DNA from: Brevibacillus aydinogluensis
GTDB taxonomy: Bacteria > Bacillota > Bacilli > Brevibacillales > Brevibacillaceae
NCBI RefSeq assembly: GCF_031954365.1
Contig: NZ_JAUSVZ010000006.1
Direction: 5' to 3' (one strand)
Length of the DNA stretch: 64,000 bases
Part shown: piece after piece, positions 51,351 to 60,177 of the stretch
Position numbering within the stretch: position 1 is the stretch's first letter
Layout: each line of letters opens with the position of its first letter
Program-made: the position numbers and the translations under genes
The notes under the pieces: model-generated
The model's database searches: none
What the model was told of the DNA's origin: nothing
Seen by the model: only the letters and a program-made list of their open reading frames with translations

Positions 51351-52064
51351 GTGGCGCTTTTTCGACCCCGTCGGCGATGGAGAAATCCGCTTTCGCGCAC
51401 GAAAGCTTTTTTTATCGCGCTGGTCATATTTTTCGTGTTGATGATCCAGTTTCTGGTGTTTGTCGAGAAACGTATGAAGCCGACGCTGCTGATCCTGGCG
51501 TCACAAAAGGCGGAGCAGTTGGCCAAACAGGCCATCACCGACGCGGTGACGAAGCGGATCACGCAGCAGGGTGTAGACTTCAACCAGATCGTCAAGATTG
51601 AAAAGGACAATGAGGGAAAAATTCAGGCGTACCAGTTCAATTTCAAGGAATATTCGCGGATTGTGGGGGAAACCACGTCCCGCGTACAGCAGCGATTGAG
51701 GGAATTGGAAGACGAAAAAGTGGATCGGTACATCCCCCTCGGATTGGCGACGGGCAACAGCTTCCTGGCGCAGATGGGGCCGGAACTTCCCGTCACTTTT
51801 GTGCCGATCGGAGCGGTAAAGACGCGCCTTAATACGGAGATGAAAGAAGCGGGAATCAACATGGTCCTGGTCACGGTGTACATCTACGTCGAAGTCGATT
51901 TACGGATCGTCATCCCGTTTGCCACCGACCAGAAGACGGTGACCACCAAAATTCCGATTACTCACTCGCTCGTCATCGGCGACGTGCCGCAGTACCTGTA
52001 CAACAATCCTGACGGAAAACCGGACGTGCCAAGACCGGATGATCAACCGGACGACATGCCGTAA
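51351..52064 (+). CDS. yunB: Sporulation protein YunB
   Basis: A 237-aa protein with a very basic N-terminus and one membrane helix (AFFIALVIFFVLMIQFLVFV). The external domain matches YunB: VTKRITQQGVDFNQIVKIEK, YSRIVGETTSRVQQRLREL, YIPLGLATGNSFLAQMGPEL and VYIYVEVDLRIVIPFATDQ. It is a mother-cell sporulation protein of unknown mechanism in Bacillus. GTG start after TGGGAGGTG. The tail is Asp/Pro-rich (PDVPRPDDQPDDMP). It is monocistronic here, separate from yunC-F. Confidence 0.85.
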   Translation: MALFRPRRRWRNPLSRTKAFFIALVIFFVLMIQFLVFVEKRMKPTLLILASQKAEQLAKQAITDAVTKRITQQGVDFNQIVKIEKDNEGKIQAYQFNFKEYSRIVGETTSRVQQRLRELEDEKVDRYIPLGLATGNSFLAQMGPELPVTFVPIGAVKTRLNTEMKEAGINMVLVTVYIYVEVDLRIVIPFATDQKTVTTKIPITHSLVIGDVPQYLYNNPDGKPDVPRPDDQPDDMP

Positions 52065-52099
52065 GGAGAAGCACGACGAGTCAATTACCGAAAAAAGTG

Positions 52100-52127
52100 T
52101 TGGACCCGTCTGAATATGTGGTATAAT
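52100..52127 (+). promoter_or_regulatory. SigA promoter of the riboflavin operon
   Basis: TTGGAC (52100-52105), 16 nt, TATAAT (52122-52127), just upstream of the FMN riboswitch. Confidence 0.75.
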
Positions 52128-52146
52128 GCCCGTAACTGAATACCAA

Positions 52147-52287
52147 CCTTCAGGGCAGGGTGAAATTCCCGACCGGCGGTGATGACGAACGCACGTCTCA
52201 GCCCGCGACTCGCTTTTGGCTTTAGGCCGACAGCGACTGACTTGGTGAAATTCCAAGGCCGACGGTACAGTCCGGATGGGAGAAGGT
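52147..52287 (+). ncRNA. FMN riboswitch (RFN element)
   Basis: The conserved RFN blocks appear in order: CTTCAGGGCAGGGTGAAATT near the start, CCGACCGGCGGT, AGCCCGCGA, TGGTGAAATTCC, GGCCGACGGTACAGTCCGGA and ATGGGAGAAGG at the end. FMN binding folds it and favours the downstream terminator, lowering expression of ribDE-ribBA-ribH when flavin is plentiful. Confidence 0.95.
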
Positions 52288-52347
52288 ATTTGGTGAGCCT
52301 GTGCATCCGTTTGTTGAAAAAACGGACAGCAACAGGCTTATTCCCCT

Positions 52348-52380
52348 ATGCCCTGATCCGACATCAGGGCATTTTTTGTT
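52348..52380 (+). terminator. Riboswitch-controlled terminator before ribD
   Basis: A perfect 10-bp stem ATGCCCTGAT (52348-52357) with ATCAGGGCAT (52363-52372), a 5-nt loop and TTTTTTGTT. Placed 60 nt after the RFN element, it is the expression platform. Confidence 0.9.
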
Positions 52381-52412
52381 GGGGCGAAAACGAAGCGGGA
52401 AAGGAGCGCACG

Positions 52413-53519
52413 ATGGAACACGACACACGATTCATGGCACTGGCGCTGCAGCTGGCGCGTTCCGCCGCGGGACAGACCAGCCCCAATCCGCTGGTGGGGG
52501 CCGTGGTGGTAAAAGACGGCGAGGTCGTCGGCATGGGCGCCCACCTGAAAGCGGGCGAGCCGCATGCGGAGGTGCACGCGCTGCGGATGGCCGGCGAACG
52601 GGCAAGAGGAGCCACCTTGTACGTCACGCTGGAGCCGTGCAGCCATTACGGACGTACGCCTCCCTGCGCCGATGCAGTCATCCAGGCGGGGATCAGCCGT
52701 GTGGTGGTGGCCGTGCTGGACCCCAATCCACAGGTGGCGGGGCAGGGGGTGTCCCGCCTGATCGACGCTGGCGTAGAGGTCACCGTCGGCATTGGGGAGA
52801 CGGAGGCTCGGCGGCTCAACGAAGTCTTTTTCCACTACATCACCACCCGGCGACCGTTCGTCACCGTGAAGACGGCCAGCACTTTGGACGGCAAAATCGC
52901 CACCGTGACGGGGCACAGCCGCTGGATCACGGGAGAGGAAGCGCGCGGGCAGGTGCACGAACTGCGCCGGCAAACCGACGCGATTCTCGTCGGGGTTGGG
53001 ACGGTAATCGCCGACGACCCCGAGCTGACCGCCCGGACGTCGGGCAGGGTGACAGGACGTCAGCCGGTGCGGGTCATTTTGGACAGGCAGCTGCGCACAC
53101 CGCTGGATGCCCGCGTGGTGAATGACGGCAAGGCGCCGACGTGGATTGTCACCTCGGCGGATGCGCCGGCAGAGAAGCGGGCGGCGCTGGAGGAGCGCGG
53201 CGTGACGGTAATCGTGCCGGACGGATTGGTCACGGTGGAGAGGGTGCTGGACGAATTGGGAGCGCGCGGCATCACCTCGCTGTTGGTAGAAGGCGGTGCG
53301 GAGGTAAACGGTTCGTTTCTGGGCGCGCGGGCGGTCCAAAAGATCGTCGCCTACCTCTCCATGAAGCTGGTCGGCGGCGCCGGCGCCCCCACTCCGTTTG
53401 GCGGCCAGGGGCTGGAACGGATGGACGAGGCGGTGCAGCTGGCCGATGTCGAGTGGGAGCAGGTGGGACCGCACGACCTGCGGATCACCGGTTACCCCGT
53501 CTGGGATGCGCAATCGTGA
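52413..53519 (+). CDS. ribD: Bifunctional riboflavin biosynthesis deaminase/reductase RibD
   Basis: A 368-aa two-domain enzyme that deaminates and then reduces the pyrimidine intermediate in riboflavin synthesis. The zinc deaminase domain (1-145) has HAEVHAL (His51, Glu53) and PCSHYGRTPPCADA (Cys76, Cys85). The reductase domain (150-365) shows VKTASTLDGKIAT, AILVGVGTVIADDPELTAR and LVEGGAEVNGSF. The true start is the ATG after AAAGGAGCG; a longer reading runs back through the riboswitch. First gene of the operon. Confidence 0.95.
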   Translation: MEHDTRFMALALQLARSAAGQTSPNPLVGAVVVKDGEVVGMGAHLKAGEPHAEVHALRMAGERARGATLYVTLEPCSHYGRTPPCADAVIQAGISRVVVAVLDPNPQVAGQGVSRLIDAGVEVTVGIGETEARRLNEVFFHYITTRRPFVTVKTASTLDGKIATVTGHSRWITGEEARGQVHELRRQTDAILVGVGTVIADDPELTARTSGRVTGRQPVRVILDRQLRTPLDARVVNDGKAPTWIVTSADAPAEKRAALEERGVTVIVPDGLVTVERVLDELGARGITSLLVEGGAEVNGSFLGARAVQKIVAYLSMKLVGGAGAPTPFGGQGLERMDEAVQLADVEWEQVGPHDLRITGYPVWDAQS

Positions 53520-53542
53520 GAAACGAGGAGGAGTGCGACGCC

Positions 53543-54202
53543 ATGTTTACCGGACTGGTAGAAGAAGTGGGCGTAGTGGAGAGCGTGACGGGTGACGGCA
53601 AGGCATGCCGCATGGTGATCCGTGCCGAACGGGTGCTGGAAGGTGTCCGCATCGGCGACAGCATTGCCGTCAACGGCGTCTGCCTGACCGTAACATCTCA
53701 TAGCGATCGTCACTTCAGTGTGGACGTGATGCCGGAGACCCTGAACAAAACCAGTTTGCGGCAGGCAAAACGGGGGCAGAGCGTCAACCTGGAGCGGGCG
53801 ATGAGGCTGGGGGACCGCTTTGGCGGCCACATCGTCTCCGGCCACGTGGACGGGACGGGAACCATTCTCTCGCGCCACCCGCATGCCAACGCGGTGCTGT
53901 TTCGGATCGGAGCGGAGCCGGATCTGCTCAAATACGTGGTGCCGCGCGGCTCGATCTGCCTGGACGGCATCAGCCTGACGGTCGTCGATGTGGACGCAGA
54001 AAGCTTTTCCGTCTCCATCATCCCGCACACCTTGGCCCACACCAATCTGCGGGACAAGCAGATCGGGGATCCGGTCAACCTCGAAGCGGACGTCATCGGC
54101 AAGTACGTGGAGCGACTGCTGGCGTGGCGCTCTGAACAGCCGCAGCAGGAGCGGCGGACGGGGCTTACGCCGGAGTTTTTGCGAGAGCACGGGTTCCTCT
54201 GA
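53543..54202 (+). CDS. ribE: Riboflavin synthase alpha subunit
   Basis: A 219-aa trimeric enzyme that converts two 6,7-dimethyl-8-ribityllumazine molecules to riboflavin. It has the expected duplicated lumazine-binding barrels: MFTGLVEEVGVVESV and GDSIAVNGVCLTVTS in the first, and GTGTILSRHPHANAVLFRIG and GSICLDGISLTVVDVDAESF in the second. AACGAGGAGGAG ribosome site, 23 nt after ribD. Confidence 0.96.
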   Translation: MFTGLVEEVGVVESVTGDGKACRMVIRAERVLEGVRIGDSIAVNGVCLTVTSHSDRHFSVDVMPETLNKTSLRQAKRGQSVNLERAMRLGDRFGGHIVSGHVDGTGTILSRHPHANAVLFRIGAEPDLLKYVVPRGSICLDGISLTVVDVDAESFSVSIIPHTLAHTNLRDKQIGDPVNLEADVIGKYVERLLAWRSEQPQQERRTGLTPEFLREHGFL

Positions 54203-54246
54203 TGGAATCGACGGGTGCTGTCAAAACAGAAGGGAGGGAACCAATC

Positions 54247-55440
54247 ATGTTCCATGCCATAGAAGAAGCGCTGGAAGATTTGAAACGGGGAAAAGCGGTG
54301 ATCGTCGTGGATGACGAGGACCGGGAAAACGAAGGGGATTTCGTCTGCCTGGCGGAAGCGGCCACGCCGGAGATGATCAATTTCATGGTGACGCACGGAC
54401 GCGGCCTCGTCTGCGTGCCGATCACGGACGAACACGCCGCCCGGCTAAAGCTCAAGCCGATGGTGGAGGCCAACACCGACCGGCAGGGGACGGCGTTTAC
54501 CGTCTCCATCGACGAAGCCGGTACCCATACGGGCATCTCCGCTCACGAGCGCTCGCGCACGGTGCTGGCGATGCTGGACGATCGAAAAACGGCGGACGAT
54601 TTTCGGCGCCCGGGCCATATCTTTCCGCTGATCGCCAAACCGGGCGGCGTTCTGCGCCGGGCCGGCCACACCGAGGCAGCCGTCGATCTGGCCCGGCTGG
54701 CGGGTGCATTTCCCGCCGGGGTGATCTGCGAAATCATGAACGAGGACGGGACAATGGCCCGCCTGCCCCAACTGGCCGAGATCGCCGAACGTTTTGATCT
54801 CAAACTGATCACCATCGCCGACCTGATCCGCTACCGGATGCGGACGGAGCGGCTGGTCAAACGGGAAATCGAGGTGAAGCTGCCCACCGAATACGGCGAC
54901 TTCCGCATCGCCGCCTACACCAACGAACTGGACGGCAAAGAACACGTGGCGGTGATCAAGGGCGAGATCACGCCGGACGAACCGGTGCTGGTGCGGGTCC
55001 ACTCCGAGTGCCTGACCGGCGATATATTCGGCTCGCACCGCTGCGATTGCGGCCCGCAACTGCACGCCGCCCTGCGGCAGATCGAAGCGGAAGGGCGGGG
55101 CGTTCTCCTGTACATGCGGCAGGAGGGGCGCGGCATCGGCCTGATCAACAAGCTGCGCGCCTACAAGCTGCAGGAGGACGGCTACGACACCGTGGAAGCA
55201 AACGAAAAGCTGGGATTCCCCGCCGACCTGCGCGACTACGGGATCGGGGCGCAAATTCTGCGCGATCTGGGCGTGAAACACATGCGGCTGTTGACCAACA
55301 ACCCGCGAAAAATCCGCGGCCTCAGCGGCTACGGACTGGAAGTGGCGGAGCGCGTGCCGATACAGATCCCCGCCCATCCGCACAACAAGCGGTACCTGGC
55401 CGTCAAACACGAGAAGCTGGGTCACCTGCTCCAACTTTGA
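54247..55440 (+). CDS. ribBA: Bifunctional DHBP synthase/GTP cyclohydrolase II RibBA
   Basis: A 397-aa protein with both early riboflavin steps. The N-terminal DHBP synthase domain (1-200) has VDDEDRENEGDFVCLAE, THGRGLVCVPI and AGHTEAAVDLARLAG. The C-terminal GTP cyclohydrolase II domain (205-395) has RVHSECLTGDIFGSHRCDCG with three zinc Cys, LYMRQEGRGIGLINKLRAY and NNPRKIRGLSGYG. ATG 54247 with AGGGAGGG is preferred. An ATG at 54202 overlaps the ribE stop and would add 15 residues. Confidence 0.94.
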   Translation: MFHAIEEALEDLKRGKAVIVVDDEDRENEGDFVCLAEAATPEMINFMVTHGRGLVCVPITDEHAARLKLKPMVEANTDRQGTAFTVSIDEAGTHTGISAHERSRTVLAMLDDRKTADDFRRPGHIFPLIAKPGGVLRRAGHTEAAVDLARLAGAFPAGVICEIMNEDGTMARLPQLAEIAERFDLKLITIADLIRYRMRTERLVKREIEVKLPTEYGDFRIAAYTNELDGKEHVAVIKGEITPDEPVLVRVHSECLTGDIFGSHRCDCGPQLHAALRQIEAEGRGVLLYMRQEGRGIGLINKLRAYKLQEDGYDTVEANEKLGFPADLRDYGIGAQILRDLGVKHMRLLTNNPRKIRGLSGYGLEVAERVPIQIPAHPHNKRYLAVKHEKLGHLLQL

Positions 55441-55457
55441 ATAAGGAGTGAACAACC

Positions 55458-55922
55458 ATGAAAGTGTTCGAGGGAAATCTGGTAGGAACGGGTCTGCGCG
55501 TAGGCATTGTGGCAGCCCGGTTTAACGAATTGATTGTCAGCAAACTGCTCGGCGGCGCGCTGGACGCGCTGAAGCGGCACGGCGTGGAGGATGCAAACGT
55601 CGACGTGGCCTGGGTGCCGGGGGCTTTTGAGATTCCGCTGATCGCCAAGAAAATGGCGGAGTCCGGCCGCTACGACGCCGTCGTCACGCTTGGCGCGGTG
55701 ATTCGCGGGGCGACGCCTCACTTTGATTACGTGTGCAGCGAATGCGCCAAAGGGGTGGCGTCCATTTCCCTGGCTACCGGCGTTCCCGTGATTTTTGGCG
55801 TGCTGACGACAGACTCGATCGAGCAGGCGATCGAGCGGGCCGGCACCAAAGCAGGCAACAAAGGATGGGAAGCGGCTGCGGCTGCCATCGAAATGGCCAA
55901 CCTGAACCGTCAGTTCGCCTAA
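55458..55922 (+). CDS. ribH: 6,7-dimethyl-8-ribityllumazine synthase RibH
   Basis: A 154-aa subunit of the icosahedral lumazine synthase. Substrate-binding elements are intact: VAARFNELIVSKLLGGALDA, WVPGAFEIPLIAKKMAE, TLGAVIRGATPHFDYVC with the catalytic His region, and GVPVIFGVLTTDSIEQAIER. Last gene of the riboflavin operon. It converges on the aldehyde dehydrogenase gene with 21 nt between the stops. Confidence 0.96.
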   Translation: MKVFEGNLVGTGLRVGIVAARFNELIVSKLLGGALDALKRHGVEDANVDVAWVPGAFEIPLIAKKMAESGRYDAVVTLGAVIRGATPHFDYVCSECAKGVASISLATGVPVIFGVLTTDSIEQAIERAGTKAGNKGWEAAAAAIEMANLNRQFA

Positions 55923-55943
55923 AAAGGCAAAAAAGGGCGTCCG

Positions 55944-57476
55944 CTATTCCTGCAGACGCTTCCACTCCCGCCAGGCTGCCAAAAGGGCCTGGCGGTTCCA
56001 TTTTCGTTCCCTGCCGAACAGGGCTTTGATCAGCCCGACAAACATCGTCTCCTGCTCCTCGGTGTAGGGATACCAGTTGACCTCCCGTTTTTGCCTGCCG
56101 GGATCGTGTATGACGGAGACGGCGTGGGTGAACGCGCGCAAGCCTTCCGGACCGCGGTAGCGGCCAATGCCGCTCTGCTTCACGCCGCCAAAGGGCAGAT
56201 GCGGGTTGGCGAAGCTGACCAGGCAGTCGTTGATGCAGACGTTGCCGGTTTCCAGCTGGAGGGCGACCCGCTTGGCCTTTGTTTCGTCCTGCGACCAGAC
56301 GGACGCGTTCAGCCCGTACGGCGAGTCGTTCGCCAGACGGATCGCTTCAGCCTCGGAGGAAAAGGACATGATCGGCAGGACGGGGCCAAACGTCTCCTCA
56401 CGCATGATTTTCATCGCGTGCGTCACGCCCGTCAGGACGGTCGGGGACAGAAACATCCCGTCTTCGTCAAAGCGGCCTCCGATCTCCACCACGGCTCCCT
56501 TGGCGATGGCGTCGGCCACGTGGTCCCGGACAATCTCGGCCTGCCGGGGAAAGGTCATCGAGCCGATGTCGGCCTGTCGGGGAAAACCTTGGCGCAGCGC
56601 TGCCGTCTTCGCCTTGACCAGCTCCACGAACTGCGGGTATACGCTTTGCTCGACGTAGAGACGCTCGACGGACATGCAGACCTGTCCCGCGTTGGTAAAC
56701 GCGCCCCAGACGGCGGCATTGGCGGCCCGCTCCAAATGGGCGTCGGCAAAGACGATCATCGGGTCCTTGCCGCCCAGTTCCAGCTCTACCGGGATCAGAT
56801 ATTCCGCGGCCTGCTTCATGATGGCGCGGCCCGTCGCCGCCGAGCCGGTGAAGAAAATTTTGTCCGGCCTGGCAGCCACCAGCGCCTGCCCCACCTCCCT
56901 GCCGCCGTGAAGCACCTGGATGACGCCCTCGGGGAAGCCGATGGTCCGGAACAGTTCTTCCATGACCAGGCCGGTGTACGGCGTGACTTCCGACGGCTTC
57001 AAGAGGACCGTGTTGCCGGCCGCCAGCGCGGAAAGGGCAGGAATGACGGAAAGCTGGAACGGGTAATTCCACGGCGAAATGACGGCGACCACGCCCAGCG
57101 GTTTGTAGTGGATGGACGACCGTTTCGGCCACAGCACCAGCGGCGTGGGCACCCGTCTGGGGGACAGCATGCGCTTCGCGTGCTTTTCGTAGAAACGGAT
57201 CGTGTCGGCCGTGATAAAGATTTCCGTCATGAGCGCTTCCAGCGTAGGTTTTCCGGTGTCAGCGCTGATTTTTCCCGCCAGTGTTTCTGTCTGCTCCGCC
57301 AGGCAGTGGCGCAGTCGAGTCAGGTAGTGGAGCCGCTCCGGAAGCGGCCGCGCTGACCAACCCGGAAACGCTTGCCTGGCTCGTTCCATCGCCAGGCGCA
57401 CCTCGTCTGGCGTCGCTTCCGCCAGTTCGCCGAGGATTTCGCCGGTGGCCGGATTTTGCATCGTGAGAACGCCCAT
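55944..57476 (-). CDS. NAD(P)-dependent aldehyde dehydrogenase
   Basis: A 510-aa ALDH-superfamily enzyme that oxidises an aldehyde to its acid. The catalytic Cys is in FTNAGQVCMSVERLYVE and the general base Glu in PVELELGGKDPMIV. The cofactor site shows ISPWNYPFQL, GNTVLLKPSEVTPYTG and FFTGSAATGRAIM. By eye it fits the fatty/apocarotenoid aldehyde dehydrogenase group with a C-terminal extension after HAVSVIHDPGR. The substrate is unknown. ATG after AAGAGGTGA. Not in an obvious operon. Confidence 0.88.
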   Translation of the reverse strand: MGVLTMQNPATGEILGELAEATPDEVRLAMERARQAFPGWSARPLPERLHYLTRLRHCLAEQTETLAGKISADTGKPTLEALMTEIFITADTIRFYEKHAKRMLSPRRVPTPLVLWPKRSSIHYKPLGVVAVISPWNYPFQLSVIPALSALAAGNTVLLKPSEVTPYTGLVMEELFRTIGFPEGVIQVLHGGREVGQALVAARPDKIFFTGSAATGRAIMKQAAEYLIPVELELGGKDPMIVFADAHLERAANAAVWGAFTNAGQVCMSVERLYVEQSVYPQFVELVKAKTAALRQGFPRQADIGSMTFPRQAEIVRDHVADAIAKGAVVEIGGRFDEDGMFLSPTVLTGVTHAMKIMREETFGPVLPIMSFSSEAEAIRLANDSPYGLNASVWSQDETKAKRVALQLETGNVCINDCLVSFANPHLPFGGVKQSGIGRYRGPEGLRAFTHAVSVIHDPGRQKREVNWYPYTEEQETMFVGLIKALFGRERKWNRQALLAAWREWKRLQE

Positions 57477-57550
57477 GGCGTATCACCTCTTATGGTTGTC
57501 CAGTTTTTCTGTTTCCATTGTATGTAGGACAGGAAAGGGCTGTCAAAAAA

Positions 57551-57932
57551 AGAAGCGGCCGCTCACCGCTTCTTCTCAGCGTGTAGACAAAGTCTGCGGC
57601 GCATGGGAGATCGGGCCCGCTCGCTCGCTTGACGCCCAGCACAGAAGCGAATGATGTCCGCTCCAAAACGAGACGCGGGCAGGGGACAAACATCTGGGTA
57701 TTTCGAGGAAGTGAGACTTGTGTCCCCTGTTGGTCCCCGCGTCTTCGTTTTTCCGCTGAGTCGGTCGTCAAAGGAGCTCGCTTGGCCCATCCCGCCATGC
57801 GATGCCCATTGTCTTTTCGCTTCGGTTGATGAATAGGCAGGCCTTTCGGCCTGGGAATCATTTTTGTGGCCGCTAACTCAATGAACCGTTTGTCTTCAGT
57901 CTGAGAAGAAGCGGCTGCTCACCGCTTCTTCT
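57551..57932. mobile_element. Long palindromic repeat, copy 1, flanked by duplicated terminator hairpin
   Basis: The core 57577-57906 (330 bp) is closely similar along its whole length to 60768-61105. It opens with CAGCGTGTAGACAAAG and closes with TTTGTCTTCAGTCTG, an imperfect inverted repeat, and its inside forms further nested inverted arms. The two flanks (57551-57576 and 57907-57932) are near-identical 26-bp copies, with one difference, of a self-complementary hairpin based on AGAAGCGG...CCGCTTCT. The left flank has its T-run on the minus strand and the right flank on the plus strand. The stop codon of the LytH-like gene lies in the right flank. No transposase is encoded. Confidence 0.7.
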
Positions 57933-58953
57933 TTTTGCTGTACATTTGCCGCTCCCAGCGTTTCAGATAGGGATACGGGTCAAACGCCCATTCGCTGTAG
58001 CCTCTGTCCCGGTACATGCCGTAGTGCAGGTGGGGGGGAAACTTGCCGGATGTACCCGGTTTGCCGTAGCCGGAACTGCCGACGTAGCCCAGCACTTCTC
58101 CCGGTTCGACGATGTCTCCCGGCTTCAGCCCCTTTCGGAACGAGGAAAGGTGGGCAAAGTAGTGATAGATGTTGTTCATGTCGCGCATGCCGATGCGCCA
58201 CCCGCCGTACCGGTTCCAGCCGACCACTTCGATTACGCCGTACCCTGTGCTAAGCACGGGTGTCCCGTATCCGGCAAAGATGTCCGTCCCTTCATGGATG
58301 CGTCGCCCGCCCCAGCCGCGCGGATCGCCCCATGTGCTGTGGTAGCTGTAGTTGTACCGTTTGGGGATGGGGAAGTGGTGGTCGTGCAGATCCAGCCGCT
58401 GGTACTTGTTGTACACGGCGGCAAACTGGGTGATGGTCTTGACCGCCCAATCCCACTTGTAATAGGCCCACAAGCCGATGCGCCAGTCGTCATGCTGGAA
58501 GCCGTACGAGGCGAGGAAGCGGATCATCGCCGCAAGCACGTCCATGTCGTTGTTGCGGTCCGCTTTTCCGTCACCGTCCCCGTCTGCTCCGATTCCGCCA
58601 AAAAAGCGGATGGATACCGGGTCCGTGTCGTCATCCTCAGGATTCAGCTCTCCACACCACCGGGCAGGGGGAATGTTAATTGCGGTCAAGCGCCGCTGCT
58701 GCTCCTTTTCAGGGGAATCCTGTTTGGTCCGTCTCTGCATGCTTCGTTCGTATTGATCAATGGCCGCCAAATACGGCCAGGGGATACCGTAGACCAGTTC
58801 CATCTGCTGGAACAACTCCAGCCGCTCCTTGAAGATGGAATCGTCCTGTGTGCCGGACGAGACAGAGGAAGCAGCGGTTGCAGCGGAAGACAGCAGACAG
58901 GTGGAAACTGTCAAACACAAGCTGATCTGAACGATTAGGCGGAAAACAAACAT
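57919..58953 (-). CDS. lytH: M23 metallopeptidase, LytH-like (L-Ala-D-Glu endopeptidase)
   Basis: A 344-aa exported protein with a signal peptide (RLIVQISLCLTVSTCLLSSA), a helical N-terminal part (ELVYGIPWPYLAAIDQYERS), and a C-terminal lysostaphin-type M23 domain with the zinc ligands in HEGTDIFAGYGTPV and the HxH of FPPHLHYGMYRDRGY. The length and the N-terminal part fit Bacillus LytH (YunA), a late sporulation enzyme that trims spore-cortex peptidoglycan. Its C-terminus is very basic (KKKKR) and is encoded within a duplicated terminator hairpin. ATG 58953 follows GGAGGGAGA; the much longer open frame upstream overlaps larC2 on the other strand. Confidence 0.78.
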   Translation of the reverse strand: MFVFRLIVQISLCLTVSTCLLSSAATAASSVSSGTQDDSIFKERLELFQQMELVYGIPWPYLAAIDQYERSMQRRTKQDSPEKEQQRRLTAINIPPARWCGELNPEDDDTDPVSIRFFGGIGADGDGDGKADRNNDMDVLAAMIRFLASYGFQHDDWRIGLWAYYKWDWAVKTITQFAAVYNKYQRLDLHDHHFPIPKRYNYSYHSTWGDPRGWGGRRIHEGTDIFAGYGTPVLSTGYGVIEVVGWNRYGGWRIGMRDMNNIYHYFAHLSSFRKGLKPGDIVEPGEVLGYVGSSGYGKPGTSGKFPPHLHYGMYRDRGYSEWAFDPYPYLKRWERQMYSKKKKR

Positions 58954-59115
58954 TTTGTCTCCCTCCAGCCAGGTAGTTTCTCGTTGTAGTTTCTGCCAGC
59001 CTGGCCGCATTATCCGCATTACTTTTTGCCAAATGGCATACGCAAACGGCAGGCGCTGCAAGCTGGATTGGTGTATGATGCAAGAAAAGGAATCGTGCCA
59101 AAAGGAGGGGTGATG

Positions 59116-60177
59116 ATGAAACTGGTCATACGCAGCGAACGGCCGCTGTTTTTGCGCGAACTGGCCGAACCGCTGATGCGCCTTATGCCCGCCGGGGGAA
59201 CGGACCGTTTCTCCGCAGACGAACACGCGGCGGCCATCCTGCAACGCGCAGCGTTGTACCGCTCGTTTTGCCGGGAGGACGACTGGGCGGCGGAAGAGAA
59301 AGCGCTGCGGACACTGACGACACTCCTGCCGGCAAACGATCATCGTCTCCAACTGGGGATACAGTGCCTGCCCGTCCCTGCCGGTCTGCCTGTTCCGCTG
59401 TTGACACTGCTTGAGGGCTGGATGATCCGCGAAGAGAACTGGCCGCCAGAAAAGTTCTCCCCGCTTGCCATGCTGTGGCTCAAGGCAGTGGGCGCCCGGC
59501 CGCTCGCCCGGCTTGACGGCCGGATTACGCAGGTGGAGTACGGGGAAGGAGTGGCGGTGATCCGGCTGGAGAGCGATACGCGGGGGAACGGGAGCGACGT
59601 GCCTGTCGTCAAGGAACGGCGGCAGCACGAAGAGGAACACATTGACGAAGGAATGTACCTGCTCCAGGCCAACCTGGACGACAGCAGTCCCGAGTGGCTG
59701 TCCCATGTGTTGGACAGGCTGTTGGCAGCGGGAGCCAACGATGTCCACTTTTTGCCTGCGACGATGAAAAAGAGCCGTCCAGGCGTGCTGCTGCAGGCAT
59801 TGTGCTACGGCAGCCGGCTGGACGAGCTGAAATCCATCCTGTTTCGGGAGACGACCACCTTTGGCGTTCGCTATTTCCCCGTTTCCTGTCACAGGCTGGC
59901 GCGCCGTGTCGTGACCGTGACCACCGAGTGGGGAGACGTGCCGGTCAAGCTGGGCTACCATCGGGGTGAGCGGGTGCAGGCGGCGCCGGAATACGATGTC
60001 TGCGCCCGGTTGGCAAAGCAGGCCGGAGTGCCGCTGAAACAGGTGTACCAGCAGGCGCTGCTGCTGGCGGAATCTGCACAGGCACAGTCCAGGCAGGAGG
60101 AAACAGGCTGCGTGGAGAAATGGAAAAGGGAGGAAGAGTTTCCTCAGAAAGACGCAGGGAGGCTGTGCGATGAGTAA
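59116..60177 (+). CDS. larC2: LarC2-type nickel-pincer cofactor protein with degenerate LarC1-like N-terminus
   Basis: A 353-aa protein. Its C-terminal half (about 180-325) matches the LarC2 domain: EGMYLLQANLDDSSPEWLSH, VLDRLLAAGANDVHFLPATM, KKSRPGVLLQALCYGSRLDE and ILFRETTTFGVRYFPVS. LarC inserts nickel into the pyridinium pincer cofactor of lactate racemase-type enzymes. Residues 90-155 (LPVPAGLPVPLLTLLEGW; DGRITQVEYGEGVAVIRLE) align loosely by eye with the end of LarC1 but lack its motifs. The larC1 gene lies on the other strand 1 kb away. Starts after AAAGGAGGGG; overlaps the next gene by 8 nt. Confidence 0.72.
   Translation: MKLVIRSERPLFLRELAEPLMRLMPAGGTDRFSADEHAAAILQRAALYRSFCREDDWAAEEKALRTLTTLLPANDHRLQLGIQCLPVPAGLPVPLLTLLEGWMIREENWPPEKFSPLAMLWLKAVGARPLARLDGRITQVEYGEGVAVIRLESDTRGNGSDVPVVKERRQHEEEHIDEGMYLLQANLDDSSPEWLSHVLDRLLAAGANDVHFLPATMKKSRPGVLLQALCYGSRLDELKSILFRETTTFGVRYFPVSCHRLARRVVTVTTEWGDVPVKLGYHRGERVQAAPEYDVCARLAKQAGVPLKQVYQQALLLAESAQAQSRQEETGCVEKWKREEEFPQKDAGRLCDE

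Noticed and set aside
52179..52412. N-terminal extension of RibD
   Set aside because: It is the FMN riboswitch and its terminator read as protein.
57563..57790. Minus-strand ORF in the repeat core, with a similar ORF in the second copy (60718-61086)
   Set aside because: The peptides look alike only because the DNA is alike. Their frames end differently in the two copies and the palindromic pairing explains the conservation better than coding does.
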